DNA of 64,000 nucleotides from Hirsutella rhossiliensis (lineage: Eukaryota; Ascomycota; Sordariomycetes; Hypocreales; Ophiocordycipitaceae). Under the pieces are notes generated by a model. The model was given only the letters and a program-made list of their open reading frames with translations, was not told the origin of the DNA and did no database searches. The stretch is taken from NCBI RefSeq assembly GCF_020360975.1, contig NW_025408668.1, forward strand, positions 6,200,001-6,264,000, read 5' to 3'. This document shows positions 35,071 through 46,780 of this stretch, in pieces; position 1 is the first letter of the stretch, and the number at the start of each line of letters is the position of its first letter. The position numbers and the translations under genes are program-made.

Positions 35071-37364
35071 GTATATATAGAACGCTGTCTTTTACTTATT
35101 ACCCTCTAAGATCTATACCTTATAAAACGCCTATTTTATATCTAGCTTTATAAACTACTTTACCTTTAAGAGGTTATAGAGTATATCTAAGATTAAGGGT
35201 AAAGGGTAGCGGTCTAGCCTTATAATTACGTTTAAAGCCCTATAGTTATAATAGAACTATATCCCGCCCCTTAGTTTATATATAAATAAGACTAGCGCTC
35301 TTACTTTAGAGCTACTTACTTAAATAAAACCCTTATTTAAGAGGTCCCTTAGCGTCTTCTTTAGTACTAGTAGCTCCGCGTATAATATACTATATAGTAG
35401 TTTAAATAGTATAGGTAGTTCCTACCCCTTCTTATTAGTATAGAGTACGATCTTATAGTTTACCCTTCGCTTATATAAGTTAAGCTTATTTACTTCCTAG
35501 GACTTAAATAGTAGTAAGAGGTTATAAAAGCGCTTTAGTATTTACTACTATAGCTTAAAGGGCGACTTTAGCTTCTTTATTTAAAGGGCCTTATTAATAT
35601 CTATTAAGCTAACTACGTAGACCGCTATATTAACCGCTACCTAGCCTTACCCCTACTCTACTTATTATATAGTTCTTATAAAGATAGAGGTAAGGACTTC
35701 TTATACTAAGTATAAAGCTTATATACTTAGTCCGATACTTATAAAACCGTCGTTATAGTAGACCTATTATTATATAGGCCTAAACTATAGCTTCCTTTAA
35801 TATAAAACTAAGTATAACTCTATATATAATAACTAGGGTTTCCTAAGGATTAAGGGAAACTCTAGTTAAGGGATTATATAGGCTATAATAAGCTTATAAT
35901 AACCGTCGACCTTTATAGCTAGCTATATAATACCCTTAATTACTATACCCTTTATTATACTTAAAGCGCCCTTTACTTACCTTAAGGCGATCTTTTTTAC
36001 TAGTACTTATATCTCTTATATAAGCGCCTTATTAACTATAGTATAGTATTAATAGCCCTTATTTATAAAGGTAGTAATAAGTAAGGAGTTATTAATTATA
36101 ACTTATATTAAAGTAGGCTCCTCTTTTATATAGGTAGATAATTCCTCCTTTTCCTTTACTAGTACTAGTAATTAGGGCTCTAAAGCCGGTCTTTATTCTA
36201 AAGCTACTCTTTTTCCTTTAAGCCTAAGAGGGCGGGGTCTTCCTTATCGTCTAAGGTAAGGAGCGGTTCTATCTTCGCTACTTAAACCGCTATAGGCCGC
36301 TTAGCTAAAAGGAAGGGGCATTTTAATATAAAGTATATAGATACGCCGTAATATAAGTAGCGGCTATTAGCCTTCCTCTTTCTAATTTCCTTACTTATTA
36401 CTTACTTCGCCCGCTACTTAAAGTATAGGGTAGTATAAGGGGTAGTTAATAGCGTTATCTTACCGTATCTAGCCCGGTCTATATAAGTAGCCGATATTAA
36501 GGTATCTCTATTTATATCGATAGCTAGTTATTTATCTTATAAAGGGGCGGTAATCCTATTACCGCTATATAGTATACGCTTATAGAGCTTTTAAAAACGC
36601 GGCGTCTACTTATAGCCCTATACTACCTTTATTAACCGGCTTATATACTCGCTATAGTTAGTAGGTATAATTATAGGGATAAGTAGCTCTTATAAGGCTA
36701 GTATAATTAAATTCTATAGCTATATAAGCTTCGCGCTATCTTCCTATACTATAGTCCCTACTACCTATAAGAGCGTCTCTTTAAAATTAGAATTTACTAA
36801 AGGTTTATCTATTTCTCTACTTAAGGGTCTATAGCTTATCTTACGCTTTCTCCTTCTTCTATATATTACTAAATATATATATAAGGTATTAAAAGAAGTC
36901 TTATAGGTTGCGTTTGCCCTTAGGGCCGCCCTTATCTTAGAATCTAAAGATCCGCTATATCTAGGGCTTTAGTAGCGTATAAAGGAGTAAATACTATACT
37001 ATATCGCGATAGCTATTTAGGCCTTATTTCTTATTAGTTATAAACTTTATTTATAGCTAGCTAAGGAAGAAGTAAAAGGACTTTAGCTTACTATCTTAAG
37101 TTAGCTAACGGAGCGGCTTCTATATTAATAGTATCGCCGCCGTAACTAGCGTTATAGAGGTCGTAGGGGTTAAAGCTAGTCTCGTAGATAGCTCCCTTAA
37201 TATAGCGAGAACCTCGTCCTTCTTACTAGCCGTTACGCTTTTAATCGCTTCTAAGATAGCTATAATACTTCCTATCCGTTTAAGGAGGGGCGAGGTACTT
37301 CCTTAAAAAGGAGGCGCCCTCTTTAAAGAGATATCTATTAGATCTATTAATTAATAACTTATAC

Positions 37365-37550
37365 TATTATAAAGTAAGTAAAGGTATATATATAAGTACT
37401 ATTTATAGGATAATATTAATAAGCTATATAAAGCTCTCTTATACGCGGCTAGCCTATATATATATATATAAGATCCGGCCCTCTATATATAACTATATAG
37501 CTTAGGCTATAGCCTAAGCTTATAACCTATAATAGTTAAAGACTCTTATA
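37365..37550 (-). repeat. 5' LTR of gypsy element B (186 bp)
   Basis: It is the partner of 30,608-30,793 and is followed by the target-site duplication CTTAC. Confidence 0.85.
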
Positions 37551-37599
37551 CTTACTATTAGTTTTACCCTATAAAACTCTTAGACTTAGTTAAAAAGGT

Positions 37600-38300
37600 A
37601 CTTTATATAGGAAATTATTTATCTAGAATAGTACTTACTTAGTTTAGACTTATTATAAGGGATTTTCTCGATAACTAATAAGCGCGATAAGATAATAAGA
37701 TAGATAAAGTCTTTACTAGTTTCTAAGGATTTAAAGAAGCTATTATAAAGGTATTTAGAATAACTAATAAGGAACGAAAAGCTAAATAAAAACTTTAAGA
37801 ACTTTAATAAAGGATCTTAGTATTAGATTATACTACGAAGTTCTATTAAGTTACCTTAAAGCTTAATTAAGACAACGAACCCCTTATATTACGATTCTAT
37901 AATAGGCTTAAAAAAGAAGTTAAGGACGAGCTTTATAAAGAAAATTAACCTAATAGCTCCTTAGACTATATTATAATAGTAGTATAAATCGATAATAGAT
38001 AGTATATATAACGCTAAGAAAAGAAATAAGGAAGAGGAAACTAAAACCCTTCTTATAGAAATAACTTTAGTTTATACGCTAACTATAAGAAAAAGCGCGA
38101 AATATAAATAGCCTAGGTATATATAATAAATCCTAGACTAATAGATTTAAGTATAGTATAAAAAGGTAAAGGAAAGTATTTTAACTATAAGAAACTTAGA
38201 TATTACTTTAAAGAATATAAATAACCTTATAAGGAGAAGAAAACCTACTAAGTACTAGCCCTAGAAGGTAAGAAATACCTAAACGCTACTAATAGATAAA
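37600..38300 (+). pseudogene. Gag of gypsy element A with a decayed zinc knuckle
   Basis: Forward coding-like sequence, rich in Lys, Glu and Asn, leads to a block at about 38,172-38,215 reading Tyr-Phe-Asn-Tyr-Lys-Lys-Leu-Arg-Tyr-Tyr-Phe-Lys. Replacing Tyr by Cys or His at the expected places gives a CCHC knuckle (C-x2-C-x4-H), so RIP has turned TGC and CAC codons into TAC/TAT. The N-terminal part of this gag lies left of element B, at about 30,323-30,607. Confidence 0.6.
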
Positions 38301-40099
38301 AACTAAAGTATAAACTCCTTAGTTAGACTATATACTATAACGATAAAGATATAGTATATCTAAGTAATAGGAATAGTATTAGATAGTTCCTAAAGCTATT
38401 AAAGAAGACCCTTATAATAATATAATAAAGGGATCCTGAAATATAGAAATAAGTTAAATTTATAGAACTAAAATACCCCTATCTTAAAGGAGTCTCTTAA
38501 GACTAAATTAAGAAGAATAGTAAACGATTCTAGGAAGATATATAAAATAAAAATCGATAATAATAATAGGTAGTGTATAAATAATATAATAAAGAAGATA
38601 TAGATATAGCCCTTATACTTATAAAACTTAGATAATAATTTAAGGAGGAATAATAAAGTATTAATAATATAAGCTTTAAAGAATAAGAAATACCGAGAGA
38701 AATAGAAGATAAGAACGAACTTATACTACTACCTTTACTACTAAGGGAAAATACTATAATTAAAGAATACGCTCTATACTTTAAAGAATTTAAAGAAATA
38801 CTTAAAATTAAAACTTAATAAATACCTTAAATTCTTATAGAAAACTAATAAGCTATATTAATTTAGTATTAACTAGTACTATATAAAGGAGACTATACTA
38901 TAGCTATTACTATAGTTAATACCTTTATAGCTTTATAACGAGAATAGTTACTATAAGGAGAATTTAAAGATAATCTATAAATACTACTTACTTATAAGTA
39001 TTATAAGTATATTTTATAGATATTATACGTTTACTTAGATTATATAATATACTTTTAGATAAAGGTATAATATAATACTTTCTTAGTTAGGTTTAAAGGA
39101 TAAGTACTTTTAAAACCCTACTTAAGTATAAAACTAAACTACTAGAAAATCGATTAACGCTACCTAAATAACCAAGTTATATTATTAGAACCTAATTATA
39201 GTACGCTACTTAAATACCGTAATAATTATAGTTTATTAATAAGATATCTTTTAAAGATATATAAAATCTATAAATACGCTAAAATAAAAGAATAGTATAA
39301 CGCTACTTACTTTAAGGTATTTAAACTATTTATCTTTTAAAGACTTATATAATAAGTTAAATATAATAAAGAAGATTATAATAAATATATATACCTAAAC
39401 TATAGAGTTTATAAATATAAAAAAGTATAAGTATAGTATAAGTAATATAACGTTATACTAAAAGATTATTAGTAATATATATAAAGGCTATAAGCTATAT
39501 TTAACTATGGAAGAATTAATATAAAAATACTATATAAAAATAGAAAGACGTTTAATAAAAACTTAGCCTTTAATATAAAAATAAATAGAATTATAAATTA
39601 TAGTATATAATTAACTATAAAGTAGTATAATATAAACGATATAGTATTAAGAAATAAAAAATCTTTAATTAGCTATAATAAATTAGTTTCTTAAGCCCTA
39701 ATATAATACTATATAATAAAAATATAAAGAAATAATATTAATAATAAATTAAAAAAGAATACCTAAATAAAATAAAAAAGGACTAGGTAAAAAACAAGGT
39801 ATACTATCTATAAAAGGGCTATAGACTAGTATAATATAATAAGATCTAAGGACCCTATATATAGTAATAGTAAGCTATAGTAACTAAATAGTATTAGATA
39901 TTTAAATCGCGGGATATTACGCGCGTATACTTTTAAACTATAGCGTAATAGGTAATTATATTTTACTTAAAGTCGTTAATCGTTATTAACTTATATAAAG
40001 ATATAAGAAAGATCTATATAAACTTATAAATATTAAAGGCGAGGCCGTTAACTATAATAATAGAATTATTAATATAAAGATTAATTACCTTAATATTAA

Positions 40100-40280
40100 T
40101 ATCTAAGGCTATAATAAATAAGTTAACTTTAATATTATAGATATTAAAGAATATAACCTTATATTAAGACTTTTATAGCTATAGGAGAGCAACCTATTAA
40201 TTAACTAGAGATCTAGCTAGCTATATTAAAACGAAGATATAAGTTTCTAGGACTAATAGATTTAAAAGAAAGTATAATTT
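40100..40280 (+). pseudogene. Aspartic protease remnant of gypsy element A
   Basis: A forward frame reads Asp-Ile-Lys-Glu-Tyr-Asn-Leu-Ile-Leu-Arg-Leu-Leu-stop-Leu-Gln, then Asn-Leu-Leu-Ile-Asn-stop-Arg. This is the conserved C-terminal block of Ty3/gypsy proteases (Leu-Ile-Leu-Gly-x-Pro-Trp-Leu, then Asn-Pro-x-Ile-x-Trp). The active-site Asp-Ser/Thr-Gly block upstream is not clear to me. Confidence 0.55.
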
Positions 40281-40699
40281 TACGATAATTTAGCTATTAA
40301 ATAAGATAAAAAGGATAACCGTTTAAGTAAATTATTATAGGCGTTAGTAATATAAATAAAAACGGTAACTAAACTAGTAAATATAATATAATTAACTAAT
40401 AAGACCGATATACTAACTAATATAGCTATATAACTTAGTATCTAATATAAATAGAATAAAGGATATAATATAAAGATCTAAAAGGTTATTACTACTTTAA
40501 GGAAAGACCTTAAATAAATTAATAAAGAGCTTAAGTTAAGAGAAACTAGCTCTTAAAAGAAAGAATAAAGCTTATAAGATAACATAAAGAATATCCCCTA
40601 AGAATACCGGAAATATAATAAACTCTTTAAGGAAGAACTTAAGATAGGGTTACCTAAATATAGCTAATAAGACTATAAAATTTATCTTAAGGATAGAAT

Positions 40700-41960
40700 A
40701 ACGCTAACGTTCTATAAGATCTATAACTTAAGCGAAAGGTAACTATAAACGCTATATAACTACCTTAACGAGAATTTATAAAAGGGATATATATAAACGT
40801 TAATATCTTAAGTAAGCTATTTAGTTATATTTATTTTAAAGAAAAATAGTAAGCTATAACTAATTATTAACTATAAATACTTAAATAATATTATAATAAA
40901 GGACTAAATACTATTACTGCTTATATCGGAACTATAAGATTAACTATATAGTAAAAAATAGTTTATAGCCCTTAACCTTAAAGGCGCTTATAACTTAATA
41001 CGTATAAAAAAGGGATATAAATAGATAATAGCCTTTAAAACGAAATTTAGACTATTTAAATATCTAGTAATACTATTTAGACTTATAAATATACTAGCTA
41101 CCTTTTAACGGATAATTAATAATATCCTATATAAATACTTAGATATCTTTATAGTAGTATACCTAGATAATATCTTAATCTTCTTAAATACCCTAGAAGA
41201 ATATAAGGAGTATATTTATAAGGTACTCTATATACTTTAAAATATAAAGTTACTAGTTAAACTAAAGAAAAGTAAGTCCTATATATAGAAAGTAGACTTA
41301 ATTAGATATATAATCTTCTTAAGAGAGATATAAATATAATAAGATAAGATTAACTTAGTTAAAGAATAGCTAATAATAAAGAACGTTAAGAATATATAAA
41401 GTTTCCTAGGATTTATAAATTACTACTAACGATTTATTAAAGATTTTAAAAAGATTATAGTACTACTATATAACTTAATAAAGAAGGAAAAAGAATTTAT
41501 ATAGGACGATAAAGCTAACGAAGCTTTCGATTATATTAAGACTATAATTATATAAGAACTAGTCTTAACTACCTTTAATCTAAAATAATAAATCGAACTT
41601 AAAACTAATATATTAAACTTTACTTTAAGAGTATAAATTAAATAAAAAGATAATAAAGGAAGACTATAACTAATTATATTTTACTCGAAAAAAACTATAT
41701 AGTATAGAACTTAATTACCTTATTTACTATAAAGAGTTCCTTATAATTATTTAAGCTTTTAAGGAATTTCGATACTACCTTCTTAAAAATAAATATAAAG
41801 TTAAGGTTTATATAGATTATAAGAATATCTTATAGTTTATAATAATATAATAGTTAAACGGAAGATAGATTTAATAGACCGAATACTTATTAGAATTCGA
41901 CTATAAAATAATCTATAGAAAAGGAATAGAAAAGGGTTAAGCTAACACCCTTAGTTAATA
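40700..41960 (+). pseudogene. Reverse transcriptase and RNase H of gypsy element A
   Basis: The forward frame gives the RT box Val-Val-Tyr-Leu-Asp-Asn-Ile-Leu-Ile-Phe at about 41,150-41,180 (second Asp of the pair now Asn). It is preceded by Tyr-Leu-Asp-Ile-Phe and followed by Asn-Thr-Leu-Glu-Glu-Tyr-Lys-Glu. RNase H follows at about 41,705-41,960, with Asn-Tyr-Glu-Leu, Ala-Phe-Lys-Glu-Phe-Arg-Tyr-Tyr-Leu, Ile-Asp-Tyr-Lys-Asn-Ile-Leu and Leu-Glu-Phe-Asp-Tyr-Lys-Ile. The order and spacing are those of Ty3/gypsy pol. The tract is AT-rich because the element is rich in Lys and Asn codons as well as RIP-mutated. Confidence 0.85.
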
Positions 41961-42189
41961 AAGTAACTATAATATAAGAGTACTTACTATAAAAAGATAG
42001 CTCTTAGAAATTAACAAAAATAGGAACTATTAGTAATAATAGCTAAATATAATATTTAAAGTATAACCTAATAACTTAATATACTAAAAGATCCTAAACT
42101 AAATAAAAGAATATAAAGTATTAAAGGGATATAATATAAAATATTTAGAAGTTTTAATATATAAAAATAAAATCTAGATACTACTAAAA

Positions 42190-43670
42190 TTATAAGATAA
42201 AGTTATATAAGAAATATATAAATATCTAATATATAAATACTAAGGAATCTAAAGAATAATAAAATAGATTAAACGATAATATAACTTCTTATAGCTTAAG
42301 AAAGTAGTATAATTATCGCGTATACTATATACGTTAATTAACGCTATCGCTTATATCTAATAGGCGGCTATATCTTTTTCGTGATAGTTATAAGCCTAGG
42401 CGGAGGGGTTACCCCTCTAGGAACTTCCCGGTAACTACGCACGCACTTCTTCTAGCTAGCCTAGCGCGCACTACCTAAAAGGCCCGTAGTTCGAGTCCCG
42501 CTAGCGTAATTAAGCGCGGTTTTAGTATAGGGCCTGCCTATATAAAAATTCCTATTATAGTCTAGGATATCTAAGTATCCTAGGACGAATTAACCCGATA
42601 TCCCTAAAGGGGTATATCGCGTATACTATATATATTAATTAACGCTATCGCTTATATCTAATAGGCGGCTATATCTTTTTTCGTAATAATAAGAAGTTAT
42701 TAAAGAATATAAACTTTACGTATAAAGTAAAGCTAAATAATATAAACTATATAGAGAATTATAACTACTACTAGAACTAAAGAAACTATAGGATTTAATA
42801 GCTTTTAATTATATTATAAAGCTATTACTATTAAAAGAACTTATAAATAACGTTAAGTATAATAGTATATTTATTATTACTAATAAACTAACTTTATATA
42901 GGTACTTCTTACTATATAAAAAAGTAAGTAATATAAAAGAGCTAGTATATATATTCCTATAAACTATTATTAGTAATTACTAACTACTAAATAAGATTAT
43001 CTTTAATTAAGGAAGTACGTTTATAGCTAAGTTTTAGTAAGCTTTTATAGTATAATTAAGAACGAAATATAAGCTTAGTATAGCTTATTACTTATAATTA
43101 GATAGATAAATAAAACGAATTAACTAAACGCTTAAATAATACTTATAATACTATATTAGTTATAAATAAAACGATTAAGTTAAATAGCTACTAATAGTAT
43201 AACTAGCTTATAATAGCTTAGTTATAGAAATAGCTAAGCTCTTATTAGTATACGCTAATTATAAATATAACCTAAAAGTATTTAAAGTTACTTAATAAGG
43301 ACTATAAGTAAAACGAGTAATACTATAAGTAGATTAGCTATAAAAATTATATAAAGAAATATAATAAGAACTTTAATTCATTAGAGAACGAATATCTACT
43401 TACTATAATTAGAAAAGATTATAGGGACTAATCTTTTAAGAGGGATATATAGTCTACCTTATATAATAAAATATTAAAATAAAATAACTAAGTAATAAAT
43501 TAGATTTTAAGAAACTTAGACCGTTTAAGGTTAAGAAAACTATTTTAAAAGTTAACTATAAACTCTCGCTACTAATAATAATACGGATATACCTAATATT
43601 TTATATCTTATTATTAAAACTAATACTATAAAACGCTAAATATATAGGAAAAAATTAAAGTTAATAATAA
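42190..43670 (+). pseudogene. Integrase of gypsy element A, split by a miniature element
   Basis: The N-terminal zinc finger begins near 42,210 (Tyr/His-x3-His-type block, then a Lys/Arg helix) and is cut at 42,313 by the 375-bp insertion. The Cys pair of the finger resumes after 42,693 (Val-Ile-Lys-Glu-Tyr-Lys-Leu-Tyr-Val, with Cys changed to Tyr). The catalytic core runs from about 42,790 to 43,270, with the first two acidic sites and the block Ile-Asn-x-Thr-Leu-Lys-x-Tyr-Leu around the third, where Glu is replaced by Lys. The tail at about 43,490-43,670 has Leu-Asp-Phe-Lys-Lys-Leu-x-Pro-Phe-Lys-Val, the usual start of the C-terminal chromodomain-type region. Confidence 0.8.
42314..42688. 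mobile_element. 375-bp terminal-repeat miniature element (TRIM-like) with a tRNA-like core
   Basis: Direct repeats at 42,314-42,386 and 42,615-42,688 start TATCGCGTATAC and end in CGTGATA or CGTAATA, i.e. TG...CA termini after RIP. Flanks ATAAT (42,309-42,313) and ATAAG (42,689-42,693) fit a 5-bp duplication with one difference. A purine-rich AAAGGGG lies just before the second repeat, where a polypurine tract should be. The 228-bp inside contains TAGCCTAGCGCG and GTTCGAGTCCC, resembling the A and B boxes of tRNA genes but with only about 20 bases between them, plus the hairpin GAGGGGTTACCCCTC. No protein is encoded. Confidence 0.7.
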
Positions 43671-44779
43671 TTAAGAATATAAAGTAAAATAAATACTAGA
43701 TATAAGAAAATAAGGTTAGTAATAAAAATACTTTAGTAAGTAAAAGGGATATAAATTAAAAGAAAATACCTAGGAACTATTTAAGTACTTAACTTACTAT
43801 AGTTCTTTACTTTAATAGTTCTACTAATAAAATCTACCCTAGGTATTATAAAATCGCGTAATAAACTAATAGCATTTTAATTAATTATATTAAATCTACC
43901 TATAAACTAAATATCGACTACCGCTTTAGATTCTTAGCGCTTAGCCTTATTAAGGTTATTTAAGGAATAAAGGCCTTAATAAACTATCTTAGTACCCTTT
44001 ATCTTTAGCTAGCGCTTTTAATAGTAAAGCTATACTAAATAAGCTAAGGCTTTATTTAGGTTAGCTTAAGCTTTTAATATTCGCTCCTTAGTAATTTCTT
44101 CTTTTTTATTTAATCGATTAGACTCTAGATTTATTTAGGATACTAAGAAATATATTAGCTATAAATAATAAGTAGGAAAATAAAGTTACCTATAAAATCT
44201 AATCGCTACGCCTAACGTATTATAGGAACGACCCTACTATATATATTTAGTATACTTAGAAGATTTCTCTAGTATTTTATAGTAGAAGCCGCGCAATAAA
44301 TAAAAAGAATATAGTATAACGTCGAAACTAAGATAATTAATAGACTTAGCTAAATAAATATACTTAAGGGTCTTATAAGAACGATCCTTTAATACGCGAC
44401 TAAATATACTATTAATAGTATATCTTAAGGGATAGAAAGGATAAAATAAAGAATATATATACGCGCGATAAAGGTATATTTATATATAGCGGCTAAGGTA
44501 GTAGTAGGTCTTATAGATAAAACTAAAAGGAAGGGAGATATTATATTATAACTATAGTTAGTAGGCTATAAGAGAGCTAGCTACGTTTATATAATAAGGC
44601 GGCTTAGAATAATAATTAAGATAAGAAGTTACTTAAGCTTAGCTTACCTAAAGTATATATAAGCTAAGTAAGCCTTATATAGATATATTACTACTTAGGG
44701 GTATAGCTTATAAGTAAGCTATAGTAAGCTATAAAAGGGATTATAGCTAGGACTATAATCTAAGGATAGTCTCTCTAGG
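43671..44779. other. 3' untranslated part of gypsy element A, no gene seen
   Basis: AT-rich sequence between the integrase tail and the 3' LTR. A few short Lys-rich stretches occur but no frame of useful length. Confidence 0.45.
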
Positions 44780-45013
44780 TATATATAGCTACCTACGTTT
44801 ACTCCTTTAAATAGATAGCTTTCTAGCTCTTAATATAAATCTTTATTACGATTTTATCTTTAATTTTAATTACCTAGTTATAGTCTATAGTCTATAACCT
44901 TTAACTTATTACTAACGTAATATATATATTATTACTTAGACTACGCCCTATTATATCTACTAATATAAACCCCTTAATAGGTTTATCCCTTAAGAATAAT
45001 ACTAGTCGTTATA
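44780..45013 (+). repeat. 3' LTR of gypsy element A
   Basis: It is the partner of 30,089-30,322 and ends GTCGTTATA. The Helitron sequence resumes at once with AGTATAAGTTAAG, matching copy 1. Confidence 0.7.
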
Positions 45014-45392
45014 AGTATAAGTTAAGTAAGATAAGCTTCTCTTTAAGCGGTATAAGGTCCTTTAGCTTATTAAGGTATATATACTTATAGCCGAGCCGCC
45101 TATAGAGGTATATAGCTAGTAACGCCCTCTTATACTTAGCCTATTATATATACTTTATATAAATTAATACCGGTCTACCTTTTAAGAAGTAGCTTTAATA
45201 TTTAAACTAAAACTACTTACCCTTTATAACGCTACTTTATAACTACCCCTATTACGCTATCTCTCTTAGCTCCCCCTTAGCTTGCTTCCGGTAGTATAGC
45301 GTATAGGTCGCGATTAGTAGCATGCTTATATTATAGAACGCTTAGTAGAACCTCCGTACTATCCTTACCTACCTTTTATATAGTACTAGTAT

Positions 45393-45960
45393 TCTTAAGG
45401 TATATAAGTAAAAGCGGAATTTTAGTAAATTAAGGAATTACATAAGACTACGTAATAGAGGGGAAGAAGGAGTATAAGGTAGGATTTTCAACGGAATTTA
45501 TTAGTAGTATATTAGTATATAGAAGAGGTGTTAAAGTTAATAATTCTCTATCTATCTACTAGCGGACATACTGTCTTATATAGATAATTATAGCTAAACG
45601 GAAGAACCTTTCGGGACTAGATTTAGGCTGCCGTATAGCCCTAAGACTAGGAAATTCCGTGATACCTCGAGTAAATCTAGAAGTGTCTTAGTTCTACTAA
45701 TATTCGTGTTTAAAGGAGGTTGGTCGTGCCGGTATTCTTAAGAGGTCTTAGCTAGTATTCTAAGCTAGCTCTATTCTTTCGATTCCCGATTATACGATAA
45801 CCGGCAACCCGTTTAATGCATAATAACATGCAAAATAACGAGCGATTCTTACTCTATAGGATAGGAGTTTATCTATAATTAATATAATACTTATTAGCTT
45901 ATATAATCGGGAGAGTATATTATAGCTGCTTTATTTATAGTAGGAACACCGTTCCTTATA
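45393..45960 (+). repeat. Solo-LTR-like insertion, 568 bp, lightly mutated
   Basis: It starts TCTTAAGGTATATAAG and ends GTTCCTTATA, flanked by AGTAT on both sides (45,388-45,392 and 45,961-45,965), at a site continuous in copy 1 (about 10,545). It has the same length as the heavily mutated copy at 28,683-29,250 in the opposite orientation. Here CpA and TpG sites are frequent (for example around 45,820-45,840), so this copy has largely escaped RIP inside a heavily mutated host. Confidence 0.85.
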
Positions 45961-46249
45961 AGTATATACTACGTCTACTTATTAGCTAGCTTCTCGCCTA
46001 TCTTAAACTCCTTATTAAGGTACTATAGCGCGCTAGCTAGGTCCTTAGCCTATAGCTCCCTTTATCTTAGTATCTTTTTACCTACCTTAGCGCGTTTCCG
46101 CTTAGCTTACTTACTACTAAGATAGCGTTTCCTCTTTTACTTATCTCTTACCTAGCGTCTTATCGCCGCTCTACCTATATCTAATTAACTATTACTATTA
46201 TATACCTTTACCTTACTCTATAACTATACCTATTAGTATACTATCTCTA

Positions 46250-46780
46250 CCGCTAATAAGCGGCCTAGCTATAAAGGGAGTTATAGTAAGGGCCTTACCC
46301 TTACTAGCTAGCTAGGACTAGATAGCTCGCGGTATATACTAGCTTTTAGCTAAGACTATAGCTAGGCTAGTCCCGCTTAATAGTAGTAAGGCCTAGCGGC
46401 CTTCTATATTAGCTAGGGCTAGGTATCTTATAGAGCCCCCTTACTTTTAGCTAAGGCTATAGCTAAACTTATCTTATTTAATAGTAGTAAAAGACTAGCG
46501 GCCCTTTATATTAGCTAAGGCTAAATATCTTATAGAGCGTTCGAACTTCTTATCTATAGTAGCGAGGGCCTAGCGGTCTCTACTATTAATAAAGACCGGA
46601 TTTCTCTTAGTATACGCTAGCCTTTCTATAAAGCTAAGATAGCGCTAGGCCCGCTTAATAGTAGCTAGTACCCCGCCGCCCTTAGTATAGGTAGTAGCTA
46701 AGTTACTACTATACTTAGTATCGGCTAAGGCTAGATATCCCGCGGCGCGACTTACCTACGCTAATCTTTTATTTCCCTAG
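46250..46780. repeat. Imperfect tandem repeat block, Helitron copy 2
   Basis: It corresponds to 10,830-11,600 but is about 240 bases shorter, mostly through fewer units. The same GCTAGCTAGGACTA and CTAGCGGCC blocks are visible. Confidence 0.6.

Larger units (their letters stand above)
30608..37550 (-). mobile_element. Ty3/gypsy element B, nested in element A
   Basis: The LTRs are 30,608-30,793 and 37,365-37,550, both 186 bp, starting TATTATAAAG and ending GACTCTTATA. The target-site duplication is CCTAC (30,603-30,607) and CTTAC (37,551-37,555), one C-to-T apart. Reverse transcriptase and integrase remains lie on the minus strand, so its 5' end is on the right, opposite to element A. It splits the gag region of A and therefore arrived later. 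Confidence 0.85.
30089..45013 (+). mobile_element. Ty3/gypsy element A with a second gypsy element nested in it
   Basis: It interrupts Helitron copy 2 at a point continuous in copy 1 (about 10,165). LTRs of about 234 bp lie at 30,089-30,322 and 44,780-45,013. Both contain the block GGTATATATAGCTAC at the start and AATAATACTAGTCGTT at the end. The forward internal region, once the nested element B (30,608-37,550) is removed, carries gag, protease, reverse transcriptase, RNase H, integrase and a chromodomain-type tail in order. The 5' target-site duplication is unclear. AGTAT follows the 3' LTR. Confidence 0.75.
21500..46150 (-). pseudogene. Helitron Rep/helicase gene, copy 2, split by insertions
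   Basis: The same Rep/helicase coding order as copy 1 can be followed in pieces on the minus strand: 46,150-45,961, 45,392-45,014, about 30,088-29,251, 28,682-28,476, 26,597-24,243 and 23,546-21,500. The HUH site at 26,016-26,024 reads Tyr-Ile-Tyr, as in copy 1. The Walker A site at about 22,970-22,996 reads Gly-Gly-Thr-Ser-Lys-Ser, with Gly to Ser from a G-to-A change, while its final Ser is intact. The gene is dead from RIP stops as well as from five insertions within it. Confidence 0.72.

Noticed and set aside
42440..42520. A functional tRNA gene
   Set aside because: A and B box-like blocks are present but too close together, and I could not fold a proper acceptor or anticodon stem; it lies inside a miniature element.
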